Part shown: piece by piece, positions 1 through 8,313 of the stretch
Numbering within the stretch: the stretch's first letter is position 1
Layout: each line of letters begins with the position of its first letter
NCBI RefSeq assembly: GCF_018617875.1
Contig: NZ_JACSKZ010000001.1
Span: 248,001-312,000, forward strand
DNA length: 64,000 nt
Origin: Exiguobacterium algae
GTDB taxonomy: Bacteria > Bacillota > Bacilli > Exiguobacteriales > Exiguobacteriaceae
Direction of reading: 5' to 3'
Program-made: the position numbers and the translations under genes
The notes under the pieces: generated by a model
The model's input: the letters and a program-made list of their open reading frames with translations, nothing else
What the model was told of the DNA's origin: nothing
Databases searched by the model: none

Positions 1-145
1 CTTTGACGAGCATGAACACGTTCTCCGCGCTCAAGTGATCGCTCTCGTTTTCTAATAGAATCCGGACTGTCGATTCACGTTGTGGTGTCAGTTTATATCC
101 TTTGGCGCTCAATTGCTGTTTAATTCGTTCAATCCGCGTTTCCAT
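1..145 (-). CDS. fur: Fur, ferric uptake regulator (N-terminal part, cut by window edge)
   Basis: The first 48 codons read METRIERIKQQL, then KLTPQRESTVRILLEN and DHLSAENVFMLVK. This is the start of the winged-helix DNA-binding domain of Fur-family repressors, which sense iron and shut off uptake genes. An AAGAGGGGG ribosome site lies just upstream of the ATG. The wording is closest to true Fur rather than PerR or Zur as I remember them, and nudF next door matches the Bacillus arrangement. The metal-binding half is outside the window, so the choice of Fur over its paralogues rests on the N-terminus and context. Confidence 0.85.
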   Translation of the reverse strand, partial: METRIERIKQQLSAKGYKLTPQRESTVRILLENESDHLSAENVFMLVK

Positions 146-179
146 AAGGCGCCCCCTCTTAACATAGTTCGCTACTGAA

Positions 180-208
180 ATCATACCGAAGTTTGATCAT
201 TTTTTCAA
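180..208 (-). promoter_or_regulatory. Probable sigma-A promoter of fur
   Basis: On the minus strand TTGAAA (203-208) and TATGAT (180-185) are separated by exactly 17 bases, about 35 bases before the fur ATG. The spacing and both boxes fit a vegetative promoter. Confidence 0.6.
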
Positions 209-257
209 TTTAAAATCATTCCTATGTAAGTGTATCACATCCCCACCTAGATTAGAA

Positions 258-788
258 TTATTTTAATCTGGATAATTGCCACCATTGAATCGCCATGATC
301 GTCTTCGCATCCGTGATCTGACCGGTCTCAAGCAAGGACGCCGCCTCTTCAAACGCATAGCGCTTCACGTTTAAAAATTCGTCCTCATCCAGATTCATCT
401 CGCCGGCTGATAATCCTTTCGCGACAAAGACGTCGACCCGTTCACTACAAAATCCTGGAGCCCCGTAGAAAGAAAAGATTTTCTCAAGCGACTCGGCCGA
501 ATAGCCCGTCTCTTCTTCTAACTCGCGGCGCGCACTTGCGAGCGGCTCCTCGCCTTTTTCCAGTTTCCCAGCCGGAATCTCGAGTGACATCGACTCGAAC
601 GCTTTCCGGTATTGTTCGACGAGCACGATCCGGTCCGACTCATCCACGACGAGGACTGCGACAGCCCCGTTATGGTAGACGAGTTCACGGACAGACGTCC
701 CTCCGTTCGGAAGGGAGACGACGTGTTTTTCGACGTCAAAGATTTTTCCTTGATAGATGACTTCCCGTTCAATTGTTTTCTCTTCCAT
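258..788 (-). CDS. nudF: ADP-ribose pyrophosphatase, Nudix family
   Basis: A 176-residue protein that would hydrolyse ADP-ribose to AMP and ribose 5-phosphate in the cytosol. The Nudix box is complete: G74, E80, R88-E89-L90, E92-E93 and G95. The start at 788 (MEEKTIER) is chosen over an upstream extension because GTGAGGGGAA lies just before it and the family begins here. The gene is divergent from the aldo/keto reductase at 861 and precedes fur, as in Bacillus. Length and N-terminal ERE-YQGKIFDVE pattern agree with NudF/YqkG. Confidence 0.88.
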   Translation of the reverse strand: MEEKTIEREVIYQGKIFDVEKHVVSLPNGGTSVRELVYHNGAVAVLVVDESDRIVLVEQYRKAFESMSLEIPAGKLEKGEEPLASARRELEEETGYSAESLEKIFSFYGAPGFCSERVDVFVAKGLSAGEMNLDEDEFLNVKRYAFEEAASLLETGQITDAKTIMAIQWWQLSRLK

Positions 789-860
789 ATGCGTTCCCCT
801 CACTTTTCGATATACTCTGATTATGAGACAAACATCTTTCCCGAACAAGGAGGAAAAAAC

Positions 861-1691
861 ATGAGTGAACTTGGACTAGGAACGATGACGATTTTAAAAC
901 ACGGGGAGGACGAAGCCCGTCGTATTCTCGAGACCGCCATTTCTTCAGGCATCCGTCATATTGACACCGCGGACGTGTATGCGCGTCATGACGTCGAACG
1001 GATCATCGGGGAGGTCATCCCGTCCCACCGCGGCGACCTGTTCCTCGCCAGTAAGGGCGGGAATGAATTGACAGAAGACGGCATGCGCTGGAACCCGTCC
1101 CCTGATTATCTCGAACGAGCGCTACACGGCTCACTTGAGCGACTGAAGACCGATTACCTGGACTTATACTATATCCACGGAGGGACGCTTGAGGATGACC
1201 TCGATGCGACGATCGAATTCATGCGGGAACAGAAGCGGCAGGGACTCATCCGACAGATCGGCCTGTCTTCGATTCGACCGAACGTCATCCGGTATTGGCT
1301 CAAGCATGGGGAATTAGACGTTTGGATGACCCCGTATTCTCTCCTCGACCGTCGTGCCGAGACGCTCGATCGAAAGATCCCCGTAGTCGGGCGTGGTGTC
1401 CTCGCCAAGGGGTTACTGACGGATGAATGGGAGCAACGGTTGAGCGACCGTGGTTTTGAGGCGTGGCATGCGGATGAGCTAGCAGGTGAGCTGGCACTGA
1501 TGCCGCGACCGATTCAAGCGTATGCTTTGGCCGCGGCCCGTCGGTTCTGTGACGTCGTCTTGCCCGGTGCCTCCTCGGTCCAGCAGCTTGAAGAGACGAT
1601 TGCCGCTGATCGCACTGAAATCGATGAAGCCCAGCTTGACCGTCTACTTGCCCGGCTTCCGGTTCATCCATATAAAAAACACGTGACCTGA
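861..1691 (+). CDS. Aldo/keto reductase
   Basis: A 276-residue TIM-barrel NAD(P)H oxidoreductase of the AKR superfamily; the natural substrate cannot be told. The catalytic tetrad is visible as D35, Y40, K65 and H106 (DTADVY, ASKGG, YYIHG). An upstream in-frame extension to 612 is rejected because it runs through nudF, and AAGGAGG sits seven bases before the ATG at 861. The gene resembles B. subtilis YqkF, which is also a nudF neighbour. Its stop codon lies inside the terminator hairpin. Confidence 0.85.
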   Translation: MSELGLGTMTILKHGEDEARRILETAISSGIRHIDTADVYARHDVERIIGEVIPSHRGDLFLASKGGNELTEDGMRWNPSPDYLERALHGSLERLKTDYLDLYYIHGGTLEDDLDATIEFMREQKRQGLIRQIGLSSIRPNVIRYWLKHGELDVWMTPYSLLDRRAETLDRKIPVVGRGVLAKGLLTDEWEQRLSDRGFEAWHADELAGELALMPRPIQAYALAAARRFCDVVLPGASSVQQLEETIAADRTEIDEAQLDRLLARLPVHPYKKHVT

Positions 1692-1713
1692 ATGAATCAG
1701 GTCACGTGTTTTT
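1675..1713. terminator. Bidirectional rho-independent terminator
   Basis: AACACGTGACCTGA and TCAGGTCACGTGTT form a 14-bp stem with a 5-base loop, flanked by A and T runs. It serves the convergent aldo/keto reductase and PadR genes; both stop codons lie in it. Confidence 0.85.
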
Positions 1714-2239
1714 GATTTCGTGCTTTCATCTGTTCGATGGCCCAATCGGCCCATCCGGCATAATTCTCCATCATGCGGATCGCATACTCGCTCGTCAACA
1801 AGTAGCCGAGCGTATCTTCGTCCGCTTGATGCTCTTCCTGGAAGAGGCGAATCTGTTGCGCGACTTGTTCGTGGTGGATTTTCGTCTCCTCGATGTACCG
1901 AATCGCCTCATCGAGCGGCAGCAGCTGCAACAGACTGACACGGAGCAAGTTCTCATCTTTCATTTTAGGTTGGAAAGAGGTCGGTTGACGCAGCCAGTTG
2001 ATCAGTTCTTCACGACCGTGGTCTGTGATCGAATAAATCTTTTTGTCCGGCAACTCCTGTTGCGAGACATGCTCCGCCGAGACGAGCTCCTCTTCCTCCA
2101 TCTTCAACAGTTCGCGGTAAATCTGTGTATGGTGAGCGTGCCAAAAGTGAATCATTTGCGCCTTAAACGTCGCGTTCAACGCGTAACCGGTCGCAGGCTG
2201 ATGGGTCAATAATCCGAGCAGTGCGTGACGTAACGCCAT
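1697..2239 (-). CDS. PadR-family transcriptional regulator
   Basis: About 180 residues. The first 90 form a PadR winged helix (MALRHALLGLLTHQPATGYAL, then a HAHHTQIYRELLKMEEE recognition region) and the rest an alpha-helical dimerisation domain (Vir_act_alpha_C type). The start at 2239 is preferred over GTG 2248 or ATG 2245: AGGTGAT precedes it by four bases and family members begin with an M-x-LRxALLGLL pattern. PadR proteins repress exporter or stress genes on binding small ligands, but no obvious target lies next to it except the thioredoxin-like gene transcribed away from it. Confidence 0.82.
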   Translation of the reverse strand: MALRHALLGLLTHQPATGYALNATFKAQMIHFWHAHHTQIYRELLKMEEEELVSAEHVSQQELPDKKIYSITDHGREELINWLRQPTSFQPKMKDENLLRVSLLQLLPLDEAIRYIEETKIHHEQVAQQIRLFQEEHQADEDTLGYLLTSEYAIRMMENYAGWADWAIEQMKARNQKHVT

Positions 2240-2260
2240 TTCCATCACCTTTTCCTTATC

Positions 2261-2311
2261 ATACTATTTTCACTAGTGTATCATAATCTACGAAACATTC
2301 GGGAATGTCAA
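2261..2311 (-). promoter_or_regulatory. Promoter of the PadR gene with overlapping palindromic operator candidate
   Basis: On the minus strand TTGACA (2306-2311) and GATTAT (2283-2288) are 17 bases apart. Just downstream is an inverted repeat, ATAC-N13-GTAT (2261-2281), containing the perfect palindrome CACTAGTG. Its position near the start site would suit autorepression by the PadR protein. The operator assignment is inference. Confidence 0.45.
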
Positions 2312-2315
2312 CCTG

Positions 2316-2344
2316 TTGACGACACGTTTAAAACCCGACAAAAT
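2316..2344 (+). promoter_or_regulatory. Possible sigma-A promoter of the thioredoxin-like gene
   Basis: TTGACG and CAAAAT are 17 bases apart, 25 bases before the ATG at 2369. The -10 matches four of six consensus bases. It runs back to back with the padR promoter. Confidence 0.4.
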
Positions 2345-2368
2345 AGATAGAAGAAAGGAGAGTTGCCC

Positions 2369-2683
2369 ATGCAACCGATTCAATCAGCTCAACAATTTGA
2401 AGAGGCGACGAAAGAGCAAGGGATGGTGATCTTCACGACATCCTGGTGCCCGGACTGCAAACGTCTCGCCATGTATGTCGATGAGCTCGTCAAAGATTAC
2501 CCGCAGTTCAACTGGCACGTCGTCGACCGCGACGAACTGCCGGAACTGTCCGACTCACAAGAAGTCCGTGGCATCCCGTCACTTCTCTTCTATAAAGACG
2601 GTGAAAAACAAGAGCACCTCCACTCGGCAAACGCCAAGACGGAGATGCAAATCCGCTCGTTCCTCGATACGATTCAAGCATAA
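2369..2683 (+). CDS. Thioredoxin-family protein (CPDC active site)
   Basis: A 104-residue single-domain thioredoxin fold. The redox motif is SWCPDC (C27, C30) and the cis-proline loop is GIPSLLFYKDG (P70). It would be a cytosolic dithiol reductant or oxidant; there is no signal peptide. AGAAAGGAGAG precedes the ATG, so the TTG two codons upstream, which is too close to that site, is not used. The CPDC centre differs from the CGPC of classical thioredoxin and resembles small Bacillus thioredoxin-like proteins such as YtpP. The partner is unknown. Confidence 0.85.
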   Translation: MQPIQSAQQFEEATKEQGMVIFTTSWCPDCKRLAMYVDELVKDYPQFNWHVVDRDELPELSDSQEVRGIPSLLFYKDGEKQEHLHSANAKTEMQIRSFLDTIQA

Positions 2684-2688
2684 GACCA

Positions 2689-2717
2689 AAACCTGTAGCC
2701 CGCTACAGGTTTTTTTG
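2689..2717 (+). terminator. Rho-independent terminator
   Basis: AACCTGTAGC pairs with GCTACAGGTT around a two-base loop and is followed by seven T. It ends the thioredoxin-like transcript. Confidence 0.85.
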
Positions 2718-2724
2718 TGATTTT

Positions 2725-2754
2725 TTACCAATGCCCCATCCATTCCTTTATACT
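2725..2754 (+). promoter_or_regulatory. Possible promoter of the lipoprotein gene
   Basis: TTACCA and a good TATACT are 18 bases apart, 50 bases before the lipoprotein ATG. Confidence 0.4.
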
Positions 2755-2803
2755 GAAATCAAAATCTAATCACTGACATGAACAGAAAAGAGGTTGATCC
2801 CGA

Positions 2804-3166
2804 ATGAAACGTCTTCGTAATTCGCTTTTCGCTCTCTTCTTTACCGCTTCATTCTTGACCGGATGTACCGAAGAACAGCCCGTCGATCAGACCCAACCTT
2901 CTCCAGAGGTATATGAAATCACACGTGCCGCCTTCGAATACGTGAATACACTGGATGGGGTGACCATAATGGACGGCGACCTCGAGCAAGCGACCGTTGA
3001 ATCCACCGTTGTGGATGACCGGTATGCCCTCCTTGATGAGGGGTATCTCGGCCAAGAAGCCTGGCTCGTCACGTTCCCGATGGATGAGAACCGGGTCCTC
3101 GAGACCCCTCAGGTCCTGATCGCTCCGGTATCGTATGACGTGATCGGACTTATGCCAAGTGAATGA
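2804..3166 (+). CDS. Small lipoprotein of unknown function
   Basis: A 120-residue protein with a lipoprotein signal peptide: KRLRN, a hydrophobic stretch and the lipobox LTGC, giving a lipidated cysteine at residue 21. The mature part is short and acidic with no motif I recognise (features such as EITRAAFEYVNTLDG and VTFPMDENRV). It would sit on the outer face of the membrane. It is a single gene with its own promoter candidate and terminator, so context does not suggest a role. Confidence 0.7.
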   Translation: MKRLRNSLFALFFTASFLTGCTEEQPVDQTQPSPEVYEITRAAFEYVNTLDGVTIMDGDLEQATVESTVVDDRYALLDEGYLGQEAWLVTFPMDENRVLETPQVLIAPVSYDVIGLMPSE

Positions 3167-3232
3167 ACGTAAAAAGAGCGTTCTTCCTAAGGTGAGCGCT
3201 CGCTTTGCGCCGTAAAGATGAATGTTCACTTC

Positions 3233-3256
3233 GACCACAACGATGTGGTCTTTTTT
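3233..3256 (+). terminator. Rho-independent terminator
   Basis: GACCACA and TGTGGTC form a 7-bp stem with a four-base loop, followed by six T. It ends the lipoprotein transcript. Confidence 0.75.
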
Positions 3257-3258
3257 CT

Positions 3259-4203
3259 TTATCCAATCAGCGATTCAGATCGCTTGAACCGTCTTATATA
3301 ATTCCTGTCGATGAACCGTTTCAACACATACGGCAGGCGCCCATGCCAAGTGAACGAATCGAATGTGAGCAATGCTTTTCCCGGCGTCGTCAATAAAATA
3401 TTCATCGATTGCCTTTGCCTGAAGGGCCGGTGAGTCTCCCCCAATAACTGGGCGGCAACATATTTCCCGGACCGGACCGCATCGACGCCCCCGTTCAAGA
3501 CTTCTGCCATGTCACCCGTCACAAAGATCTCAGGATAATCGATCTGCCGTAAATACGCATCCGTCGGGATGAATGCGCCGCTGTCGGCCAGTCCCGATTC
3601 TGCCCACCACTCGACCGGCACGATTCCGGTCGCATCAAGTACGAGCTCATCTTCGACATGGACCCGTTTCTGTTTGATGACGTTCACACCGGAAGCGACG
3701 AGTTGGCGTTCGATTTGCTTCCGTGAACGAGTTGGCAATTCGGGCAAAATCTCAGGGGCATAGAGCGTGACCGCCTTCGAGCGGACACAGACGAAGGCAA
3801 GTTCAACCCCGGCCTTTCCGCCTCCGAGTATGCTCAATCGTTCGCTCGCTTGAATCAATTCGATCAACTCGGACGTCATCGGTTTTAACCGCAGCCCGGT
3901 CCCCCTACTTTGCGCACCTGTCGACAGGACGAGCTTGTCATAAGGAACCGGTCCGATTTCGGTCATAACCCGCTTTGCGTCAGGGTCGATCGACAGTACC
4001 CGATTCGCCACCGGTGACACGTTCGGTAAGGGCACGGTCGCAGAATTCATGAGCCCGGCCAGCACTTGCGGAAAGGCACCGGTATAAATCGTCGTCATCG
4101 AACCGATGAACACGACCTCATAACGCTCTTGGAGTGCATCGAGCCGGTCCAACAGTTCGAGTTGCCCGTGTCCGAGCCCTGCGAGCACGAGACGCGGCTT
4201 CAT
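3259..4203 (-). CDS. NAD(P)/FAD-dependent oxidoreductase, NDH-2-like
   Basis: A 314-residue flavoprotein with two Rossmann parts. The N-terminal dinucleotide site is the unusual AGLGHGQLELLDRL. YDKLVLSTGA is the usual FAD-domain strand, SILGGGKAGVELAF is the second (NAD(P)H) site, and IFVTGDMAEV is the C-terminal flavin motif. It is shorter than typical 380-400 residue NDH-2 and has no obvious membrane segment. The start overlaps the stop of the CDP-alcohol phosphatidyltransferase by four bases, making it the last gene of the ABC importer operon. The electron acceptor and substrate are unknown. Confidence 0.7.
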   Translation of the reverse strand: MKPRLVLAGLGHGQLELLDRLDALQERYEVVFIGSMTTIYTGAFPQVLAGLMNSATVPLPNVSPVANRVLSIDPDAKRVMTEIGPVPYDKLVLSTGAQSRGTGLRLKPMTSELIELIQASERLSILGGGKAGVELAFVCVRSKAVTLYAPEILPELPTRSRKQIERQLVASGVNVIKQKRVHVEDELVLDATGIVPVEWWAESGLADSGAFIPTDAYLRQIDYPEIFVTGDMAEVLNGGVDAVRSGKYVAAQLLGETHRPFRQRQSMNILLTTPGKALLTFDSFTWHGRLPYVLKRFIDRNYIRRFKRSESLIG

Positions 4204-4781
4204 CGTAAGATCCTCTTCGCTTCAATGAAGCGTTGTGTGATCGTCACGACCTCCAGCAAGAGGAACAAGAGCGCAATCCCGCCGACCCAGTTCGGGAAGA
4301 GGATCATGAGCGTGAATAAGATGAAGCATTCCGTTCGCTCGATGATCCCGGGCTGATAATAAAACGTCTTCTCGGAACGACGGGAACTGCTTGCCCCGAC
4401 TGCGAGGAACAACGTCATCGCCACGACGAACGAACCGACAAGCAGTAAGAAGATCGGCATGAATTCCGGATAGCGGAGTGCCAGCGCGATCACGACCGAC
4501 AACTCAACAAACCGGTCGAGGACGAGGTCGAGCACCGTCCCAAATCCGCTCGTCCGGGAGCGCCGAGCCATCGTGCCATCCAATACATCGAACAGCCCGG
4601 AAAGCCACAACAGGGCGACCGCCGTCCAGTGCATATCATTATAGATGAACAGCCCGACAGAGATACCGATGATCCCTCCGAGCAGGCTCACCTCGTTCGG
4701 GGTGAATTTCCATTTCAACAGCCGGTCGGCTCCCCGTTCGATGACAGGCTGAACCCACCGACTCCCATACGTGTCTAGCAT
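4200..4781 (-). CDS. CDP-alcohol phosphatidyltransferase family protein
   Basis: A 193-residue polytopic membrane enzyme. The family signature is complete: D65-x2-D68-G69-x2-A72-R73-x7-G81-x3-D85-x3-D89, the metal and CDP-lipid site. These enzymes swap CMP for an alcohol acceptor; the acceptor cannot be read. It sits between the importer ATPase gene (one base away) and the oxidoreductase (four-base overlap). That linkage to a YnjB/C/D-type ABC importer recalls E. coli ynjF, the phosphatidyltransferase of the ynj cluster, and suggests the imported solute is used as or with a lipid headgroup (inference). Confidence 0.78.
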   Translation of the reverse strand: MLDTYGSRWVQPVIERGADRLLKWKFTPNEVSLLGGIIGISVGLFIYNDMHWTAVALLWLSGLFDVLDGTMARRSRTSGFGTVLDLVLDRFVELSVVIALALRYPEFMPIFLLLVGSFVVAMTLFLAVGASSSRRSEKTFYYQPGIIERTECFILFTLMILFPNWVGGIALLFLLLEVVTITQRFIEAKRILR

Positions 4782-4782
4782 G

Positions 4783-5661
4783 TTACTCCTCCTTCTTCTT
4801 TATATAGTAGGTCTCGTCGACTTCATAGCGTTCGAGACTCGGTAAAATCAAATACGTGCCGTCCGCGTCCTGATATTCGCCAAACAGCTGTCCGAACCGG
4901 AACAGCTTCCGTTTTAGCACGACCGGGTCACCGGACGTTTCGTTGACAATCACACGAGTTGCCGGGAGCGAACGCCCCTTCACCGTGACAAATTCCCCGA
5001 AATCAGACGAGGTCTCGTACAACTGGTCCGTCGTCCCGGTCTGACTCACCTTACCGTCTTTCAACAAGGACAAACGGTCGGCCATGAGCATCGCCTCCTC
5101 GCGGTCATGCGTAACGAGGATGGTCGTTAAGTTCAGCTCCTTCACCAGATCCCGAATGAAACGTTGTAGTTCATATTTCAGTCTCGGGTCGAGGTTGGTG
5201 AACGGCTCATCGAGCAAAAGCACCTCCGGCCGGGCTGCCAAGGCGCGGGCCAGACTGACGCGTTGCTGCTCCCCACCCGACAGTTCATGCACCTCTGCAT
5301 CGTAACGGTCTTTCAGATGCACCGTCTCCAGCCATCGTTCCGCCTCTTCCCGGTTTTTCCGGGGACAGGCGAGTGCGACGTTCTCGCCCGCGGTCAAGTG
5401 CGGGAACAACAGGGTCGACTGTGAGAGGATGGTGATGTTTCGTTTATGGGCCGGAAGATTTCCGAGCGGAACGTCTCGCCAATAGACGTCGCCGCGGTCA
5501 GCTGCGGTGAGCCCGGAGATGATGCGTAAGAGGGTCGACTTCCCCGACCCGCTCACCCCGATCACGGCATGGATCTCGTTCGGTTCGACAACCAGGTCTA
5601 CACCATCGAGGACGTCCGTTTTGCCGAATCGTTTATGCAGTTGCACCAAGCGAAGCGTCAT
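4783..5661 (-). CDS. ABC transporter ATP-binding protein (YnjD-like)
   Basis: A 292-residue nucleotide-binding subunit. Walker A is GVSGSGKST (35-43), the Q-loop Q81, the signature LSGGEQQ (127-133), Walker B VLLLDE (147-152) and the H-loop THD. About 70 residues beyond the ATPase core form a C-terminal domain. The start at 5661 is set by AAAGGAC upstream and by an ATGA overlap with the second permease gene; the longer open frame to 5751 lies inside that permease. It powers import with the two permeases and the lipoprotein at 7122-8300. Confidence 0.82.
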   Translation of the reverse strand: MTLRLVQLHKRFGKTDVLDGVDLVVEPNEIHAVIGVSGSGKSTLLRIISGLTAADRGDVYWRDVPLGNLPAHKRNITILSQSTLLFPHLTAGENVALACPRKNREEAERWLETVHLKDRYDAEVHELSGGEQQRVSLARALAARPEVLLLDEPFTNLDPRLKYELQRFIRDLVKELNLTTILVTHDREEAMLMADRLSLLKDGKVSQTGTTDQLYETSSDFGEFVTVKGRSLPATRVIVNETSGDPVVLKRKLFRFGQLFGEYQDADGTYLILPSLERYEVDETYYIKKKEE

Positions 5662-6365
5662 GATAATCGTCCTTTCAATCGACGTACGAACCACGTGCTC
5701 AATCCACCAAGCCCTATGTAAAGGATCAAGGGCAAAAGAATCAACATCCACGTATTCGTCAGCGCGCGGGAACGATCATTCCCGGCGTAGGTTTGATAAA
5801 AATCCGTCGTCACGGTCGAAACCAGCCCTGCCCCGATCAATTGGACGAGTGCGAACTGACTGAGCAGAATGACCGTCGTGAACAGGATAATCGTGCGAAT
5901 CGACCCCGAGAAGAGCGGGATCAGTACATACAAGATGCGTTTGAAGGGTGGTAACCCGAGTGATTGTTCGAGCATCGGTCTACCGATGACGTACATCCCA
6001 TTGTATGCCAAGCGGATCGAGTACGGGAGCGTCGCCATCAACAAGGCGAGCCCGACCCCGATGCGTGAGCCGATGAGTCCGACTTCCGCAAAGACGAGAT
6101 ACATCCCGAACAAGCTCGCCAAGAGCGGGATGAAGAGCGGCAAGAAGACGAGCCATTCGACCCATGGCTTCAGGCGGGACTCCGTCCACATGAGCCACCA
6201 CGCTAAGGTGAAGGCAAGCCAGACGTTCACGAGCGCCAAGACGAAAATCAAACCGATTGTCTGTAACATCGTCTCTTGACTGCTTGCCTGAAAATCAGGT
6301 GACGCCCGAAACAATCCGATGAATGGAAAGAGGACAAGGCAGACGATGAAGAATTGACGGATCAT
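5658..6365 (-). CDS. ABC transporter permease, second subunit (YnjC C-terminal-half-like)
   Basis: A 235-residue inner-membrane permease with about six hydrophobic helices and a binding-protein-dependent transport region near GLPPFKRILYVLIPLFSG, which is the EAA-like loop touching the ATPase. The start ATG (6365) overlaps the stop of the first permease as ATGA and has GAGGGGTGAG before it. In E. coli YnjC is one double-length protein; here the two halves are separate genes, this being the second. Confidence 0.75.
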   Translation of the reverse strand: MIRQFFIVCLVLFPFIGLFRASPDFQASSQETMLQTIGLIFVLALVNVWLAFTLAWWLMWTESRLKPWVEWLVFLPLFIPLLASLFGMYLVFAEVGLIGSRIGVGLALLMATLPYSIRLAYNGMYVIGRPMLEQSLGLPPFKRILYVLIPLFSGSIRTIILFTTVILLSQFALVQLIGAGLVSTVTTDFYQTYAGNDRSRALTNTWMLILLPLILYIGLGGLSTWFVRRLKGRLS

Positions 6366-7135
6366 CTTCTCACCCCTCTCTCGATTCGGCGCCGGAGTCT
6401 GTGCGTCGCCATGTAGGAGACTACCACTCCGCCTGTAACAAAGACCGTCCATACGAGCGCGACGGCGTATGGCTCACTCGACTCCAAATAGAGTCCTGTC
6501 GAGAGGCGGTCATATGCGAGAACTCCGAGCAACTTCGGATAGGTCACGCCGAGAAGGGACGGGACCTCGTACGCAAACGAGATAAACGCCGTCAAGATCC
6601 AGAACGTATCGAGGAGCGGCTTGATCAAAAAAGGGAGTTCGGCATGCCTGAATTGCTGGACAGGTGAGAGTTGAAGCGTTCTCGCCATATCACGATAGCC
6701 CTGATTGACCTGCTCATAAGTGACCCCCATCATCAAAAAGACGAACGGGACTTCTTTCCACACATACGTCAGGATGACCGTCACATAGTGCGGCTCATTC
6801 GCATCAAACCACCCGCCGCCAGATTGTCCTGAAAATAAGATCAAAAACAAATAGGCCGCAGCGATGTGCGGGACGAACATCGGGAGACGCAGGACCCGGG
6901 AGACGAATGGCCACTGCCTAAACGACACGGTCCGCGCGAGCCACGTCCCGATCAGGAGTGACATGCACGTCGACGCGAGGACGACGTACAAGGTGATGCC
7001 CAAACTATCCCGCCACGTTTCATCCATCCATAACGTCATCCAATCCGTCCCCCTCGCCCCTTGCGCGAGGAACAACAGCGAGACGACGGATAGTAGAGAC
7101 ACGGCAATTGTCAGGAGGACGCTAGCGGACAACAC
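6362..7135 (-). CDS. ABC transporter permease, first subunit (YnjC N-terminal-half-like)
   Basis: A 257-residue permease with about six membrane helices and the EAA-type loop in GYRDMARTLQLSPVQQFRHAELP. I place the start at the GTG at 7135: GAGGAG lies seven bases upstream, inside the end of the lipoprotein gene, giving a 14-base overlap and translational coupling. The upstream open frame (to 7267) is arginine-rich shadow of the lipoprotein gene. Confidence 0.75.
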   Translation of the reverse strand: MLSASVLLTIAVSLLSVVSLLFLAQGARGTDWMTLWMDETWRDSLGITLYVVLASTCMSLLIGTWLARTVSFRQWPFVSRVLRLPMFVPHIAAAYLFLILFSGQSGGGWFDANEPHYVTVILTYVWKEVPFVFLMMGVTYEQVNQGYRDMARTLQLSPVQQFRHAELPFLIKPLLDTFWILTAFISFAYEVPSLLGVTYPKLLGVLAYDRLSTGLYLESSEPYAVALVWTVFVTGGVVVSYMATHRLRRRIERGVRR

Positions 7136-8300
7136 GTGGCCACTCCTCACGGACTGCGTCGATGATCGCCGGACCATAGTCCGGGACCGCACGCTCACGA
7201 AGCAGGTCCGGGTCTGGGTACGTCGTCCCCGCCTCCAGCGCTTCAAATTCAGCCTGCTCCCGGTCATTCAGCTTCGACAAGTCAAGTGACGTCCCGTCTC
7301 CCCAGTACTCGGCACTCTGCTTGACGCGTTGTGCCTCCGGTGACAGAAGCTCATTCATGACGACGAGCGCCCCGTCCGGATTTGGGGCATTGTACGGGAT
7401 TGCTAAAAAGTGGGTCGAGGCGATGGAGTGATCAAGGACGAGCGCCTTGGTTTCTTTCGGGAAGACGCCTTCCCTCACCTCCGCCTCGGCACGGCGCTCA
7501 TTGAAGCCCATCGTCATCCAGATGTCTCCTGAAGCGTACAGCTGGTCGAGCTGTTCGAGTGTCGGTGGGTACGTCCGCCCCTCCTTCCACAAATACGGTC
7601 CCCATGACGTCAACTCATCCCAGAACGTATCCTCGATTTCAGTCCCGTCAGACAGTCCGGTCCCATACCGCGCTACGAGCAGATGACGGATGAAGGCGTT
7701 CCCGGTGAAGTCGGTCACTTCAGGATACGTGAAGCGGCCTGGATTGTCTTCGGTCCAGCGCCGTAATTCTTCAAAAGTTGAAGGCGGCTCCGCTACTTTC
7801 GCCGCGTCGTAATGAAGGACGAACTGGACGTTTCCCCAGGCGAGCTCGAGTCCGTCAGTCGGGGTGCCGGCATCTGACTGCTGTGCCGTCTCGTTCAACA
7901 AATCGGCGTTCGGTACACGTTTCGGGAGTTCATCTCGCAGTAAGCCTGCTTCCCGGGCGTTTCGGAAATTGTCTCCGTTAATCCAAACGAGGTCGATACT
8001 CCCTTGCTTGCGGTCTGCTTTCTTGTCGAGAGACAGTTGCCGGATGAACTCCGCGGTGTCCATCGGTACCCGGTTCAGTTCAATACCATAGCGCTCTTGA
8101 AGGCGCGGAGCGACAAAGTCGTCGAGATAACGGTTGATTCCTTCATCCCCACCCCATAAATAGAAATTGACGGTCGTTTGCTCGGAAGCGCTCACCGCAT
8201 CCTCGAACGAGTCGGAAAACGAGACGCTCGACTCCGATCCGCAACCGGCGAGTGACCAAACGAACAAGCTAAGCAGTAACCCCATTCCCCATGTTTTCAT
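7122..8300 (-). CDS. ABC transporter substrate-binding lipoprotein (YnjB-like)
   Basis: A 392-residue extracellular solute-binding protein. Its signal peptide ends in the lipobox LAGC, so it is lipid-anchored outside the membrane. NFYLWGGDEGINRYLDD near the mature N-terminus and the length fit the YnjB family, which is distantly related to iron and polyamine/thiamine binding proteins. The start at 8300 has AAAAGGGGGAG upstream. It is the first gene of a six-gene operon (binding protein, two permeases, ATPase, phosphatidyltransferase, oxidoreductase). The ligand is unknown. Confidence 0.78.
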   Translation of the reverse strand: MKTWGMGLLLSLFVWSLAGCGSESSVSFSDSFEDAVSASEQTTVNFYLWGGDEGINRYLDDFVAPRLQERYGIELNRVPMDTAEFIRQLSLDKKADRKQGSIDLVWINGDNFRNAREAGLLRDELPKRVPNADLLNETAQQSDAGTPTDGLELAWGNVQFVLHYDAAKVAEPPSTFEELRRWTEDNPGRFTYPEVTDFTGNAFIRHLLVARYGTGLSDGTEIEDTFWDELTSWGPYLWKEGRTYPPTLEQLDQLYASGDIWMTMGFNERRAEAEVREGVFPKETKALVLDHSIASTHFLAIPYNAPNPDGALVVMNELLSPEAQRVKQSAEYWGDGTSLDLSKLNDREQAEFEALEAGTTYPDPDLLRERAVPDYGPAIIDAVREEWPRVVR

Positions 8301-8313
8301 CGGTCTCCCCCTT

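Noticed and set aside
612..860. N-terminal extension of the aldo/keto reductase
   Set aside because: It overlaps nudF antisense, and a strong ribosome site plus the family N-terminus place the start at 861.
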